NCBI RefSeq assembly: GCF_000738175.1
Contig: NZ_JFCH01000061.1
Span: forward strand, 1-64,000
Direction of reading: 5' to 3'
Origin: Corynebacterium jeikeium
GTDB taxonomy: Bacteria; Actinomycetota; Actinomycetes; Mycobacteriales; Mycobacteriaceae
DNA length: 64,000 nt
The position numbers were made by a program, and so were the translations under genes. The notes under the pieces are model-generated. The model had not been told where the DNA came from. It ran no database searches and saw only the letters and a program-made list of their open reading frames with translations. Shown here one piece after another: positions 35,497 to 44,121 of the stretch (positions are counted from its first letter, which is position 1; each line of letters starts with the position of its first letter).

Positions 35497-36690
35497 ATGA
35501 CTTTGCAGGAAGACCCGAAGGACATTGTCGTTGTAGGCGCAGCACGCACCCCGCAGGGGCGCATGCTCGGCGCGCTGGCGAAGAAGAGCGCGGTCGATCT
35601 GGGCGCAGAGACCATCAAGGCTGTACTGGAGCGCTCCGGTGTGGCCGCGGATGCCGTGGATTACGTACTGATGGGCCAGGTTGTGCAGGCGGGCTCCGGA
35701 CAGAACCCCGCTAAGCAGTCCGCGGTGGCCGCTGGCATCCCGATGAACGTCCCCGCTATGACGGTGAACAAGGTGTGCCTTTCCGGCCTGGATGCCGTGA
35801 TTAACGCCACCCGCCTGATTCGCCTGGGTGACGCCAGCATCGTCGTCGCCGGTGGCCAGGAGTCCATGACGAACGCCCCGCACGTCGCCGCGGGCGTGCG
35901 CGCGGGCAAGGGCTACGGCTCCCTGGCGCTGCAGGACTCCCTGGAGCGCGACGGCCTATCCGACCCGAACGAGGGCACCGCCATGGGCTTGGAGACCGAC
36001 GAGGGCAACGCCGAGCGCGGCATCACCCGCGAGGAGCAGGACGAGATCGCAGCCCGCTCCCACCAGCTGGCCGAGGCCGCGGCCAACGAAGGCGTCTTCA
36101 ATGACGAGATTGTCTCCATCGAGGTCAAGGGCCGCAAGGAGACCGTGACTGTCTCCACCGACGAGGGCATCCGGCCTGGTACTACCGCTGAGGGGCTCGC
36201 GAAGCTGCGTCCGGCTTTCGTGAAGGACGGCACCATCACCGCCGCCTCTGCCTCCCAGATTTCCGATGGTGCGGCAGCCGTGGTGCTGACCACCCGCGAG
36301 AACGCTGAGGCCAAGGGGCTGGAGATCCTAGCCACCCTGGGCGAGTACGGCCAGACTGCCGGCCCGGACACCAAGCTGCACTCCCAGCCGTCGCAGGCCA
36401 CCGCCGCGGCACTGAAGAAGGCCGGCTGGGAGGTCAGCGACCTGGACTTCCTGGAGATCAACGAGGCGTTTGCCTCCGTTGTCGCACAGTCCATCAAGGA
36501 CCTGGACTACCCGCTGGAGAAGACCAACATCCACGGCGGCGGCATCTCCCTGGGCCACCCGATCGGCGCCTCCGGTGCCCGTCTGGTGGTTCACGCGGCG
36601 CACGAGCTGAAGCGCCGCGGCTCCGGCAAGGCTGCCGTTTCCCTGTGTGGCGGCGGCGGTCAGGGCGACGCGTTGCTGCTGTGGCGTTAA
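35497..36690 (+). CDS. Acetyl-CoA C-acetyltransferase (thiolase)
   Basis: A 397-residue degradative/biosynthetic thiolase. The acylated Cys is C94 in MTVNKVCLSGLDAV, the His lies in GGGISLGHPIGASGAR, and the second Cys in SLCGGGGQGDALLLW at the C-terminus. It would split acetoacetyl-CoA from ScoAB into two acetyl-CoA, closing the leucine route. The ATG at 35497 has TTAGGA 8-9 nt upstream; an ATG 36 nt earlier adds a non-homologous MTPLVSKVRIYQ. The last codons overlap a downstream frame. Confidence 0.94.
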   Translation: MTLQEDPKDIVVVGAARTPQGRMLGALAKKSAVDLGAETIKAVLERSGVAADAVDYVLMGQVVQAGSGQNPAKQSAVAAGIPMNVPAMTVNKVCLSGLDAVINATRLIRLGDASIVVAGGQESMTNAPHVAAGVRAGKGYGSLALQDSLERDGLSDPNEGTAMGLETDEGNAERGITREEQDEIAARSHQLAEAAANEGVFNDEIVSIEVKGRKETVTVSTDEGIRPGTTAEGLAKLRPAFVKDGTITAASASQISDGAAAVVLTTRENAEAKGLEILATLGEYGQTAGPDTKLHSQPSQATAAALKKAGWEVSDLDFLEINEAFASVVAQSIKDLDYPLEKTNIHGGGISLGHPIGASGARLVVHAAHELKRRGSGKAAVSLCGGGGQGDALLLWR

Positions 36691-37103
36691 GTCTCCGCAC
36701 AGGGGCTTTTGCAAAGCTGCTGCCGCTGGCAGTCGGCGCGGCAGCGGTGTGTGCGTGCTGCGCCATAGCCGCAGCCAATCCGCAGACCCCGGGAGGGGTG
36801 ATCCCAGAATGCCCCACGAAAGCACTATTCGGGTTCAACTGTCCGGGTTGCGGCTCCATGCGCATGATCCAGGCGTTGGTGCAGGGCGATGTCGGGGCGG
36901 CTATGCATTACAACGCGGTCGGAATCCTCGCCGTGATTTTGCTGATCTGGAGTTGGGTAGTCTGGGTCGCTCGGTCGTGGGGCAAACGCATTCCCAACTG
37001 GGAGCATTTCCGGCACGCACCCATGGCTGTGGGAATAGTGATCGGACTATGGTTCATCGCGCGCATCCTGCCGTTCTCGCCGTTTCTAGAATTGCGCGTA
37101 TAA
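36681..37103 (+). CDS. DUF2752 membrane protein
   Basis: About 140 residues. The DUF2752 signature C-P-T-K-x-LFGFNCPGCGSMRMIQAL is clear (about 45-66). Hydrophobic segments precede and follow it, giving roughly three transmembrane helices. The function is unknown; the CPGCG-type motif may bind metal or be redox active. The start is uncertain: the GTG at 36681 overlaps the thiolase stop by 10 nt, while a GTG at 36645 would overlap more deeply. The downstream neighbours are also membrane proteins. Confidence 0.8.
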   Translation: MALSLRTGAFAKLLPLAVGAAAVCACCAIAAANPQTPGGVIPECPTKALFGFNCPGCGSMRMIQALVQGDVGAAMHYNAVGILAVILLIWSWVVWVARSWGKRIPNWEHFRHAPMAVGIVIGLWFIARILPFSPFLELRV

Positions 37104-37197
37104 ATTCTTTCGGTCCGGGAACATTCTGCGCTGCTTTGGTATTTTAATGACGTATTTCATTTACCAACCAACTCCAAGAAGTCAGCCGAGGAAGCTA

Positions 37198-37671
37198 GTG
37201 ACCAACCCATACGATCAGAACCCTTCCAACGAGGACCCTTTCGGCCAGCAGGGAAACCAGGGATACCCATACAACAGCGGGTACAACCAGAACCCGAGCC
37301 AGAACCAGCCCCCGAGTTACGGCAGCTATCAGAACAACAGTTACCCGAATCAGTCCGCAGGTTACGGCGCGCAGCTGGGGCAGAGCTACCAGCCGGGCGT
37401 GGGCAACACCCCACCGGACAACTGGATGTGGGCCACGATTCTGGCAACCCTCCTGTGCTGCCTGCCTTTGGGAGCCATTGGTATTTACTACTCCTCTCAG
37501 GTGGAAAGTCGTTGGTACCGAGGCGACTACCAGGGCTCACAAGATGCTTCTAACAAGGCAAAGAATCTGGCCCTGGCTTCTGCAATCATCAGTGTGTCTT
37601 TCATTGTGCTTTACTTTGTTTTCTTCGTTGGAATCTTGGGCATGAGCCTAAGCGAACTATCAGAAACTTAG
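37198..37671 (+). CDS. CD225/dispanin-family membrane protein
   Basis: A 157-residue protein. A Gln/Asn/Tyr/Pro-rich cytoplasmic N-terminus (about 1-75) precedes a CD225 domain with two transmembrane segments: DNWMWATILATLLCCLPLGAIGI with the usual double Cys, then a YYSSQVESRWYRGDYQGSQDAS loop, then LALASAIISVSFIVLYFVFF. Bacterial members are common in actinobacteria and uncharacterised. I chose the GTG at 37198 (GAGGAAG upstream) over an ATG at 37147. The 3' end overlaps the convergent AEC transporter gene by 12 nt. Confidence 0.85.
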   Translation: MTNPYDQNPSNEDPFGQQGNQGYPYNSGYNQNPSQNQPPSYGSYQNNSYPNQSAGYGAQLGQSYQPGVGNTPPDNWMWATILATLLCCLPLGAIGIYYSSQVESRWYRGDYQGSQDASNKAKNLALASAIISVSFIVLYFVFFVGILGMSLSELSET

Positions 37672-38604
37672 AAACACCATAATCAGCGCCATCACCGGTA
37701 GCGCGAGTCCCGTGGAGACCACCGCGGTGTCTCGCGCTAAAACTTTATTCACCCCGAAACGCTGGGCGTACGTGAAGACGTTCTGCCCGGTCGGAAGAGC
37801 TGCCAGAAGAACCATGGCCAAAAGCAACTGGGACGAGGCGTCACAAAGAAAGACACCGTAGAACGCGGCGATGGCGGGGTGCACAACAGTTTTGACCAGC
37901 GACGCCGCCCACACGGAGCGGCGGGGTGATAGGCCGGGCTGGAGCACACGTACCTCCGCCATGGACATGCCGAAGGCGATCAGTGCGCAGCCGACGGTGG
38001 CGTCCGCGATAATCCCCAGCGGATCCGCGACAATCGTCGGCAGGATAAAGCTCGTGTTGTGCTGCAGAAGAGAGATGACGATGCCGATGGTGGCGCCGAT
38101 GATCAGAGGGTTCTTCAGGATCGTCAGCAGGGTAGAGCGCACAAAGTTCGTGGTCTGCTTGCCGGTGCGCATATCTAGGGCCAGCACGCTCAGCGGGCCG
38201 TAGAAGCCGACCTGGAAGAGGATCACTGGGAGGGTAAGCGTGGGGTCATCCATCAAATGGGCGGCTAGTGGGATGCCCAGGTTGGAGCCGTTGCAGTAGG
38301 TGCAGGCCAGCGTCGCGATGATGGAATCCTCGGTGGACCGTCGCGTAATCCAGCGATAGCCGAGGAATGCCAAGAAGCCCGTGGTGAGCGTGGACAGCGC
38401 CACGACCAGCAGGTTTGGGCCGAATAGCTGGGCGATGTCCGTCTTTGACATGAACGTGATCAGCGTGCAGGGTAGCGCGATCCAGAACACGAACATGTTC
38501 AGGGTATAGACCGCATTGGGGCCTAAAAGCCGAAAACGCCCTACTCCGAAGCCGATCGCTATGACGACGATGACGACGGCGAAGCCGGAGAGGACGTTCA
38601 ACAT
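37660..38604 (-). CDS. AEC (auxin efflux carrier) family transporter
   Basis: A 314-residue membrane permease with about ten transmembrane helices in two five-helix halves, starting VLSGFAVVIVVIAIGFGVGR. The conserved N-x-x-x-F-W-I-ALP segment lies in TM2 (NMFVFWIALPCTLI), and an LPTGQNVFTYAQRFG loop lies near the C-terminus. AEC proteins move organic anions such as malate; the substrate here is unknown. It converges on and overlaps the CD225 gene. A TGACGCC motif copy encodes CDAS in a loop between helices. Confidence 0.9.
   Translation of the reverse strand: MLNVLSGFAVVIVVIAIGFGVGRFRLLGPNAVYTLNMFVFWIALPCTLITFMSKTDIAQLFGPNLLVVALSTLTTGFLAFLGYRWITRRSTEDSIIATLACTYCNGSNLGIPLAAHLMDDPTLTLPVILFQVGFYGPLSVLALDMRTGKQTTNFVRSTLLTILKNPLIIGATIGIVISLLQHNTSFILPTIVADPLGIIADATVGCALIAFGMSMAEVRVLQPGLSPRRSVWAASLVKTVVHPAIAAFYGVFLCDASSQLLLAMVLLAALPTGQNVFTYAQRFGVNKVLARDTAVVSTGLALPVMALIMVFLSF
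37837..37850 (-). repeat. Interspersed motif copy, TTCTTTGTGACGCC
   Basis: Full match on the sense strand of the AEC transporter gene; encodes FLCDA at the end of a helix. Confidence 0.7.
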
Positions 38605-38649
38605 GAGGCTATGTTAAGTGTTTGCGCCTTAAGCGCAGTAGTCGCGACC

Positions 38650-39384
38650 TTAGTTAACCCCGTAGTACGCGGACTTGTCCACCACGTAGGCGTTGGCGAA
38701 CTTATCGGTGAAGGACTGCTTCTCCGGGTTCTGGCCAATGGTCACGCCCACGGCAATATAGATAGCCACCTGCGCAAAAGCACCCACGGTCGGGATCATA
38801 CCCAGGATCGCTCCGATGATGTACCAACCGTTGCGCTTCAGCGACTCGACCGGCTGGATGTTCTGCCCGTCGGCGGACATCACACGGGCGCCGATAGCCA
38901 TCTTGCCGAGGGTAGCTCCCTTCTTGGACTCCATGAAAACACGGTAGGCCAACCAGACGATCAGCATGACGATGCTGGAGATCATCACCTTGGTGGTCGG
39001 GTAGGGGACATCCACGGCATCCGGAGATTCTGCATTGACAGTGGCTTGGAACCAGTCCATGAGATCCTGACCAGCGATAGCGAACATCACAATGCCGCCG
39101 ATAACCACCTGAACCAAGAGGCTATCGATGATGAGCGCCAGCAGGCGCTTCCAGGCGCCCGGGCGGTCATTGCCGAACATGGCACCGTTGTTAGCCGCAG
39201 CATTCGGGAATGCAGGTGCACCATAGGCATTGGGATCGCCGGCGCCGTAGCTGTTCTGTTCCGCGCCATAACCGGTTTGCTCGTAGGGGTTGGAGCCGCC
39301 GGAGTTACCGCCGGAGTAGGCGTTGTAATCCGGCAAGTCATTGGAACCGAAGTCTCCATTGGGATAGTTGTTGTTATTACTCAA
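38650..39384 (-). CDS. RDD-family membrane protein
   Basis: A 244-residue protein. An Asn/Gly/Tyr/Pro-rich N-terminus (about 1-75) is followed by an RDD domain with the diagnostic R and D in WKRLLALIIDSLLVQVV (about 80-96), two further transmembrane segments and the typical GATLGKMAIGARVM segment. RDD proteins include ion antiporters and envelope proteins of unknown role. The low-complexity N-terminal tail resembles those of the nearby CD225 protein and the protein at 23025, a style common in this genome's envelope proteins. Confidence 0.88.
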   Translation of the reverse strand: MSNNNNYPNGDFGSNDLPDYNAYSGGNSGGSNPYEQTGYGAEQNSYGAGDPNAYGAPAFPNAAANNGAMFGNDRPGAWKRLLALIIDSLLVQVVIGGIVMFAIAGQDLMDWFQATVNAESPDAVDVPYPTTKVMISSIVMLIVWLAYRVFMESKKGATLGKMAIGARVMSADGQNIQPVESLKRNGWYIIGAILGMIPTVGAFAQVAIYIAVGVTIGQNPEKQSFTDKFANAYVVDKSAYYGVN

Positions 39385-39537
39385 CTGCGGGCTTCCTAAC
39401 TGTTGTTCGGCTTGCGTCCGAATGTGTCTGCGCCCCTCTAATCCCGATAGGCGTCGGGGAGCGCTTAAGAGTTTTACTGTGCAAGCTTAGCGAAGAAAGC
39501 CGCCAGGCCGCCGGGCGGGTGGCTTAAAGGTACGAAA

Positions 39538-39583
39538 AAGACCCGCCGCCTAGCTCGCGCTTTCGCACGGGGCGGTGGGTCTT
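39538..39583 (-). terminator. Rho-independent terminator of the rpmB-rpmG-rpsN-rpsR operon
   Basis: On the minus strand a 13-bp stem (AAGACCCACCGCC with GGCGGCGGGTCTT, one G-T pair) is followed by TTTTCG, 65 nt past the rpsR stop. The flanking 39385-39648 stretch holds nothing else recognisable. Confidence 0.8.
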
Positions 39584-39648
39584 GATCGTGTCTGTTAAAC
39601 GTCTCCAGGCCGCAGCCTTTCGCTGCTAGCCCGAAAGGGCACAGCGGC

Positions 39649-39897
39649 TTAGCGGCTGTGGAAGGGCAGCAGTGCCATCTCGCGCGCGTTCTTCACGGCG
39701 GTGGCAACCTGACGCTGCTGCTGCGGGGTCAGGCCCGTCACGCGGCGAGAGCGAATCTTGCCACGCTCGGAGATGAACTTACGCAGCAGGTCGTAGTTCT
39801 TGTAGTCAACCGTCTCAATGCCCTCGGCCTTGAGCGGGTTCTTCTTCGGGCGGCGGGACTGTTCCATCCGCGCCTTCTTCATGTTGGTGCGCTTCAT
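39649..39897 (-). CDS. rpsR: 30S ribosomal protein S18
   Basis: An 82-residue small-subunit protein with the typical core [25 protein letters not shown]. It has no cysteine, so it is the zinc-independent (C-minus) form. Last gene of rpmB-rpmG-rpsN-rpsR; it begins 15 nt after rpsN and ends before a strong terminator. Confidence 0.97.
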   Translation of the reverse strand: MKRTNMKKARMEQSRRPKKNPLKAEGIETVDYKNYDLLRKFISERGKIRSRRVTGLTPQQQRQVATAVKNAREMALLPFHSR

Positions 39898-39912
39898 TGT
39901 GAAAGCTCCCCC

Positions 39913-40218
39913 TTACCAGCTGGACTTGCGTACGCCCGGCAGCTCACCACGGTGAGCCATGTTGCGGACACGTACACGGGACAGGCCGAACTTACGCAGG
40001 TAGCCGCGCGGGCGGCCATCAGCTGCATCGCGGTTACGGACGCGAACTGGGGAAGCGTCGCGGGGCTGACGGTTCAGCTCCCACTGTGCATCCAGGCGCT
40101 CCTCGTCGGTGCTGTTCGGGTTCTTGATGATCTTCTTGAGCTCAGCGCGACGCTCCGCGTAGCGGGCGACGATTTCCTTGCGCTGCTCGTTCTTCGCGAT
40201 CATGGACTTCTTAGCCAT
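39913..40218 (-). CDS. rpsN: 30S ribosomal protein S14, zinc-independent form
   Basis: A 101-residue long-form S14 (C-minus): no CxxC pairs, and a C-terminal [21 protein letters not shown]. The long form is the replacement type that is Zur-repressed in organisms carrying both forms. It lies 3 nt after rpmG. Confidence 0.97.
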
Positions 40219-40221
40219 AAA

Positions 40222-40386
40222 CTATCGCTCCTCGCGGAATTCGACGTGCTTGCGGGCAATCGGATCGAACTTCTTCAGAGTGATGCGATCCGGGTTGTTG
40301 CGCTTGTTCTTACGGGTGACGTAGGTGTAACCGGTGCCAGCCGTAGACTTCAGCTTGATGATTGGGCGGATATCGTTACGTGCCAT
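40222..40386 (-). CDS. rpmG: 50S ribosomal protein L33, zinc-independent form
   Basis: A 54-residue protein, [20 protein letters not shown] and onward, ending VEFREER. There are no cysteines where zinc-binding L33 has CxxC pairs. It starts 2 nt after the rpmB stop and ends 3 nt before rpsN, so the four genes are tightly packed. Confidence 0.97.
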   Translation of the reverse strand: MARNDIRPIIKLKSTAGTGYTYVTRKNKRNNPDRITLKKFDPIARKHVEFREER

Positions 40387-40388
40387 AG

Positions 40389-40625
40389 TTAGATCTTCTC
40401 CCCACGGGCGCGGATCTTGGCAACGACAGACTCGATGCCGTCACGGTCAATGGTCTTCAGGCCCTTGGTGGACACGTTCAGCGTGATGGAACGGCCCTCA
40501 GAGGGCAAGTAGAACGTACGGCGCTGGATGTTCGGGTTCCAGCGACGGTTCGTGCGGCGGTGCGAGTGGGACACAGACTTGCCGAAGCTCGGCTTGCGTC
40601 CCGTGACCTGGCAATATGCCGACAT
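40389..40625 (-). CDS. rpmB: 50S ribosomal protein L28
   Basis: A 78-residue protein with L28 motifs ([31 protein letters not shown]). The single cysteine cannot form the zinc site of C-plus L28. First gene of the four-gene operon. The start ATG follows GGAGAAAACC. Confidence 0.97.
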   Translation of the reverse strand: MSAYCQVTGRKPSFGKSVSHSHRRTNRRWNPNIQRRTFYLPSEGRSITLNVSTKGLKTIDRDGIESVVAKIRARGEKI

Positions 40626-41088
40626 GGGTTTTCTCCTTCCGCCGGAGATCTCAGGTGCCTGCGCCGCGCACTTAACAAAACCCATGGTTAGACGGGCCAA
40701 GGGGTTTAGGTGGTGGGGCGCCGCATCTAGCGTATCTAGCCTAAAATCTGTCCGGCGATGACGTTTACATAGACAACAGCGGGAGCTAACTTTACAGCAC
40801 CGCTGCGCCATAACCTAATCGCTGTTCTTGACGCCCCTACGCCCCAGTTGGCCCCATCCCAGCTCGGGAAACGCGATTTTCTTTATGGCCTTCTCTTTCG
40901 CTATGATAATTCCTCGTTGTGCGACCGACTTTGTCACGCCCAAAATCCACCTGCTTAGCGGGCTGGCCTAAAGGGCGTCAGTAAAAAGAAGGCGCGCTGC
41001 TTTTTATGACCCGACTCAGGCACGACCCGCGCAAGTAACGCACGGGACCGACCTGATGTACACGTACCTAAGGGAATAAGAGGAAACC
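40626..41088. other. 463-bp divergent region between rpmB and rpmE2
   Basis: No gene is seen. It carries the promoters of the two divergent ribosomal protein units. Contents: a loose TGACGCC motif (40822-40835), a T-tract variant (40974-40987) whose AAAAAG pairs with CTTTTT at 41000-41005, and an 18-nt block (40967-40984) repeated exactly at 63122-63139. I looked for a Zur box (TGAAAATnATTTTCA-like) and found only a weak ATGATAATT at about 40904; I do not call it. Confidence 0.5.
40974..40987 (-). repeat. Interspersed motif variant, TTTTTACTGACGCC
   Basis: T-tract variant in the rpmB-rpmE2 gap; part of the 18-nt block shared with the rpf2 leader. Confidence 0.5.
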
Positions 41089-41352
41089 ATGAAGAAGGAT
41101 ATCCACCCCGACTACCACCCCGTAGTCTTCAAGGATGCGAGCACTGGCCACCAGTTCATCACTCGCTCCACTGCTACCTCCGACCGCACCGTTGAATGGG
41201 AAGACGGCAACGAGTACCCGCTCATCGTCGTTGACGTGACCAGCGAGTCCCACCCCTTCTGGACCGGCGCTCAGCGCGTTATGGATACCGCCGGCCGCGT
41301 GGAGAAGTTCCAGCGCCGCTACGGCAACATGACCCGCCGCAAGAAGAAGTAA
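41089..41352 (+). CDS. rpmE2: 50S ribosomal protein L31 type B
   Basis: An 87-residue long-form (type B, zinc-free) L31: [20 protein letters not shown] then [21 protein letters not shown], no cysteines, basic C-terminus RRKKK. The start ATG has AAGAGGAAACC upstream. Followed by rpmF on the same strand. Confidence 0.97.
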
Positions 41353-41427
41353 GACCTCTTCACACCACGAAGATCACAAGAAACCTATTTCACACTCTCA
41401 ATACCTTTAATTAGGAGGTAGAAGACA

Positions 41428-41595
41428 ATGGCAGTTCCAAAGCGCCGTATGTCCCGTGCAAACACGCACTCCCGCCGTTCCCAGTGGAAGGCCGACAACG
41501 TTGCTCTGCAGCACGTTAAGGTTCAGGGCCAGGATGTTCAGATTCCTCGCCGCCTGGTGAAGGCAGCTCAGCTGGGTCTCATCGACCTGGATTAA
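41428..41595 (+). CDS. rpmF: 50S ribosomal protein L32, cysteine-free
   Basis: A 55-residue protein beginning [20 protein letters not shown] and ending [10 protein letters not shown]. The CxxC pairs of zinc-binding L32 are absent. Start ATG after TTAGGAGGTAGAAGACA, the strongest ribosome-binding site in the window. A terminator follows. Confidence 0.96.
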   Translation: MAVPKRRMSRANTHSRRSQWKADNVALQHVKVQGQDVQIPRRLVKAAQLGLIDLD

Positions 41596-41615
41596 TGCGA
41601 GCCCAGTAGAGCGAC

Positions 41616-41647
41616 CCCCGTCACACATGCCCGTGTGGCGGGGTTTT
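41616..41647 (+). terminator. Terminator of rpmE2-rpmF
   Basis: An 11-bp stem (CCCCGTCACAC with GTGTGGCGGGG, one T-G pair) followed by TTTT, 20 nt after the rpmF stop. Confidence 0.8.
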
Positions 41648-41728
41648 GCGTATGCAAACTAGGCCTAAGAAATCCTGTGCTTTCCTTAAAAATGTTGTTG
41701 CGCGCAGGCGTGATTTCAGAATCATAGG

Positions 41729-41734
41729 CACAAT
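41729..41734 (+). promoter_or_regulatory. -10-like hexamer CACAAT of mprA
   Basis: Ends 7 nt before the ATG at 41742; a GGAG also lies in the short interval, so the start could be leaderless or nearly so. Confidence 0.35.
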
Positions 41735-41741
41735 GGAGTGC

Positions 41742-42437
41742 ATGAAGATTCTTGTTGTAGATGATGATCAGGCCGTGCGCGAATCCCTGCGCCGTTCCCT
41801 GATCTTCAACGGCTACACCGTCGTCCTGGCAACGGACGGCGAGGAGGCCCTTAAGCTCATCGCTGACGAACGACCGGATCTGGCCATCCTCGATGTGATG
41901 ATGCCTAAGAAGGACGGCCTGGACGTATGCCGCGAGCTGCGTAGCCACGGCGATGACCTGCCGATCCTGCTGCTGACCGCCCGTGATTCCGTAGAGGAGC
42001 GAGTCGCCGGCCTGGATGCCGGTGCAGATGACTACCTGCCCAAGCCTTTTGCTCTGGAGGAGCTGCTGGCTCGCACCCGTTCGCTATTCCGCCGCGCGGC
42101 GCGCCCCGCGATCCAGGAAGGGGAGGCGCACGAGCCACTGAGGTTCGAGGATCTGACCCTGAACCCGGAGACGCGGGACGTTTTCCGCGGCGACCGACAG
42201 ATCAGCTTGACCCGCACGGAGTTCGCCCTGCTGGAGCTGCTGATGAACAACCCGCGCAAGGTGCTTTCCCGCAATACCATCCTGGAAGAGGTCTGGGGTT
42301 ATGACTTCCCAACCTCCGGAAACGCGCTGGAAGTCTACATCGGCTACCTGCGCCGTAAGACGGAGGCCAACAACGAGACTCGTTTGATTCACACTGTTCG
42401 TGGGGTGGGCTACGCGCTGCGTGAGACCGCACCGTGA
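41742..42437 (+). CDS. mprA: OmpR-family response regulator MprA
   Basis: A 231-residue two-component regulator. Receiver domain (1-115) with phospho-acceptor D51 in [13 protein letters not shown], acidic pocket DDD (7-9) and K in [10 protein letters not shown]-terminal winged-helix DNA-binding domain (about 135-230) with [16 protein letters not shown] and [11 protein letters not shown]. It partners the histidine kinase encoded next. The gene order mprA-mprB-pepD-moaB matches the mycobacterial envelope-stress locus. The ATG at 41742 is set by homology. Confidence 0.93.
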   Translation: MKILVVDDDQAVRESLRRSLIFNGYTVVLATDGEEALKLIADERPDLAILDVMMPKKDGLDVCRELRSHGDDLPILLLTARDSVEERVAGLDAGADDYLPKPFALEELLARTRSLFRRAARPAIQEGEAHEPLRFEDLTLNPETRDVFRGDRQISLTRTEFALLELLMNNPRKVLSRNTILEEVWGYDFPTSGNALEVYIGYLRRKTEANNETRLIHTVRGVGYALRETAP

Positions 42438-44023
42438 TCCTGCGTAGGCTCCCGGAGGGTTACCTCGCGGTAGAGCCCGAGCACGCCTCTGCCGAGAACA
42501 GGGGCGCGGATACTCGAGGAGAGAGCAGGAGGGACCGGCTGATCCAGTCCCTCCGTTTTTCAGTGCGTGGATTATCTCTGCGCACCCGACTGGCCGCCCT
42601 CACCGCCATGGTGGTGATGCTTTGTATCGCTATCATCACCATCTCCTCCTACGCCACAGTGAAGCAGGTGCTGTCGCAGGAGATGGATAAGACGCTGCAG
42701 ACGCAGGCGCAGGCCTATATCGACTCGGGCTTTGAGTTCCCAGTCAGCGAGACCGGAGAGGGCGATGACTACCGTCCCCGCTTTTTCGACGCCGATAACA
42801 ACCTGAGTGTCCTCGTCGTGCCCGCCGACCAGGCGGGGCGGCAAGCAGATGTGCACAAGTTCGAGGGCATTCTCAGCCCCAACGAGATCTCCGTCCTTGT
42901 TGGCGACGACCCGTACACCTTTGAATCGGAAGGAGATAAGCGAAGCTTCGCCATCGGCGCCCTCGACGGGCGCGTGATTGTGTTGCGCCTGGACATCGCC
43001 TTTACGAACCAGACTCTGGAATCCCTCTGGTTGGTTCTGATTCTGATATCGGTGACCGGCTTCATCGCCTCCATCATCGCGGGCATCGCTGTCGCGAACT
43101 CTGGCATTCAGCCGATTACTCGCCTCCGTCGAGCTGCCGACGAGGTTTCCCGTACCGGTGAGCTGCGCCAGATCCCCGTCTATTCCCAAGACGAGCTCGG
43201 ATCCCTCACGGACTCTTTCAACAACATGATGAACGCCCTCCAGGAGGCGCAGACGAAGCAGAAGAACCTCGTAGCGGATGCCTCGCATGAGCTCAAGACA
43301 CCGTTGACTTCGCTACGCACAAACGTGGAGCTGCTGATGTTGGCGTCACAAAGAAAAGACGGCGAAGGCCCCGGCATCAGTGAGGAAGACCTCAAGGACC
43401 TAGAGCGCGACGTGATCGCGCAGATCGACGAGATGAGTGGGCTGATCGGCGACCTGGTGGACCTTGCCCGCGAGGACTCCAACCCGGAGGTTTTGAGCAC
43501 CGTCGAGATCTCCGAACTCATCACCCTGGGCATCGAGCGCGTGCAGCGGCGCCGTCCGGACGTGACCTTCGATACGCACCTGATTGAGTGGCACCTGCGG
43601 GGAGATGCCTTCGCCCTGTCGCGCGCGCTGCTGAATCTGCTGGACAACGCCGCAAAGTGGTCGCCAGAGGGCGGTGTGGTGCGCGTGTGGATGCAGCCGA
43701 TTGTTGTTGAGGAAGGTGACGCCGCAGGCTTCGATACCGACGTTCCAGCACACCAGGAAGTGGAGATCCGAGTGGCGGATTCCGGCCCTGGCATTCCAAA
43801 GGAGGACCGTGAGAATGTCTTCGACCGCTTCTACCGTTCGATCCAGGCGCGTTCAATGCCTGGCTCCGGCCTGGGGTTGGCGATCGTCAAGCAGGTCATC
43901 GAGAGGCACCACGGAGTGATCGTGGCCGACGAGTCGGACGACGGCGGCGCCCTGATGCGCGCGGTGCTGCCGGGGGGAGCCGAGTTAGCTGGATCCAGGC
44001 GGGGCTCGGGAACTTTTCTCTAA
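42434..44023 (+). CDS. mprB: Sensor histidine kinase MprB
   Basis: A 529-residue membrane kinase. A 45-residue cytoplasmic N-terminus, TM1 (about 53-76), an extracytoplasmic sensor region (77-195), TM2 (about 198-222), a HAMP domain, HisKA with H285 in [10 protein letters not shown], and HATPase_c with N box [12 protein letters not shown]1 [12 protein letters not shown] and G2 [13 protein letters not shown] start overlapping the mprA stop (GTGA), so translation is coupled. It likely senses envelope stress and regulates pepD. Confidence 0.93.
   Translation: MILRRLPEGYLAVEPEHASAENRGADTRGESRRDRLIQSLRFSVRGLSLRTRLAALTAMVVMLCIAIITISSYATVKQVLSQEMDKTLQTQAQAYIDSGFEFPVSETGEGDDYRPRFFDADNNLSVLVVPADQAGRQADVHKFEGILSPNEISVLVGDDPYTFESEGDKRSFAIGALDGRVIVLRLDIAFTNQTLESLWLVLILISVTGFIASIIAGIAVANSGIQPITRLRRAADEVSRTGELRQIPVYSQDELGSLTDSFNNMMNALQEAQTKQKNLVADASHELKTPLTSLRTNVELLMLASQRKDGEGPGISEEDLKDLERDVIAQIDEMSGLIGDLVDLAREDSNPEVLSTVEISELITLGIERVQRRRPDVTFDTHLIEWHLRGDAFALSRALLNLLDNAAKWSPEGGVVRVWMQPIVVEEGDAAGFDTDVPAHQEVEIRVADSGPGIPKEDRENVFDRFYRSIQARSMPGSGLGLAIVKQVIERHHGVIVADESDDGGALMRAVLPGGAELAGSRRGSGTFL
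43342..43355 (-). repeat. Interspersed motif copy, TTCTTTGTGACGCC
   Basis: Full match, antisense in mprB; encodes LASQRKD (303-309), the loop between the two dimerisation helices. Confidence 0.7.
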
Positions 44024-44121
44024 AAATTTTCCTTAAACTGGCAGAAAAACTACAGCATTCGTAGTGCTGAATTACATACATAACGGACATACTGGTCGCT
44101 ATGGACGAAAGGGAACACAAT

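Noticed and set aside
40626..41088. A Zur-binding palindrome between rpmB and rpmE2.
   Set aside because: Only a weak ATGATAATT was found; no convincing symmetric site.
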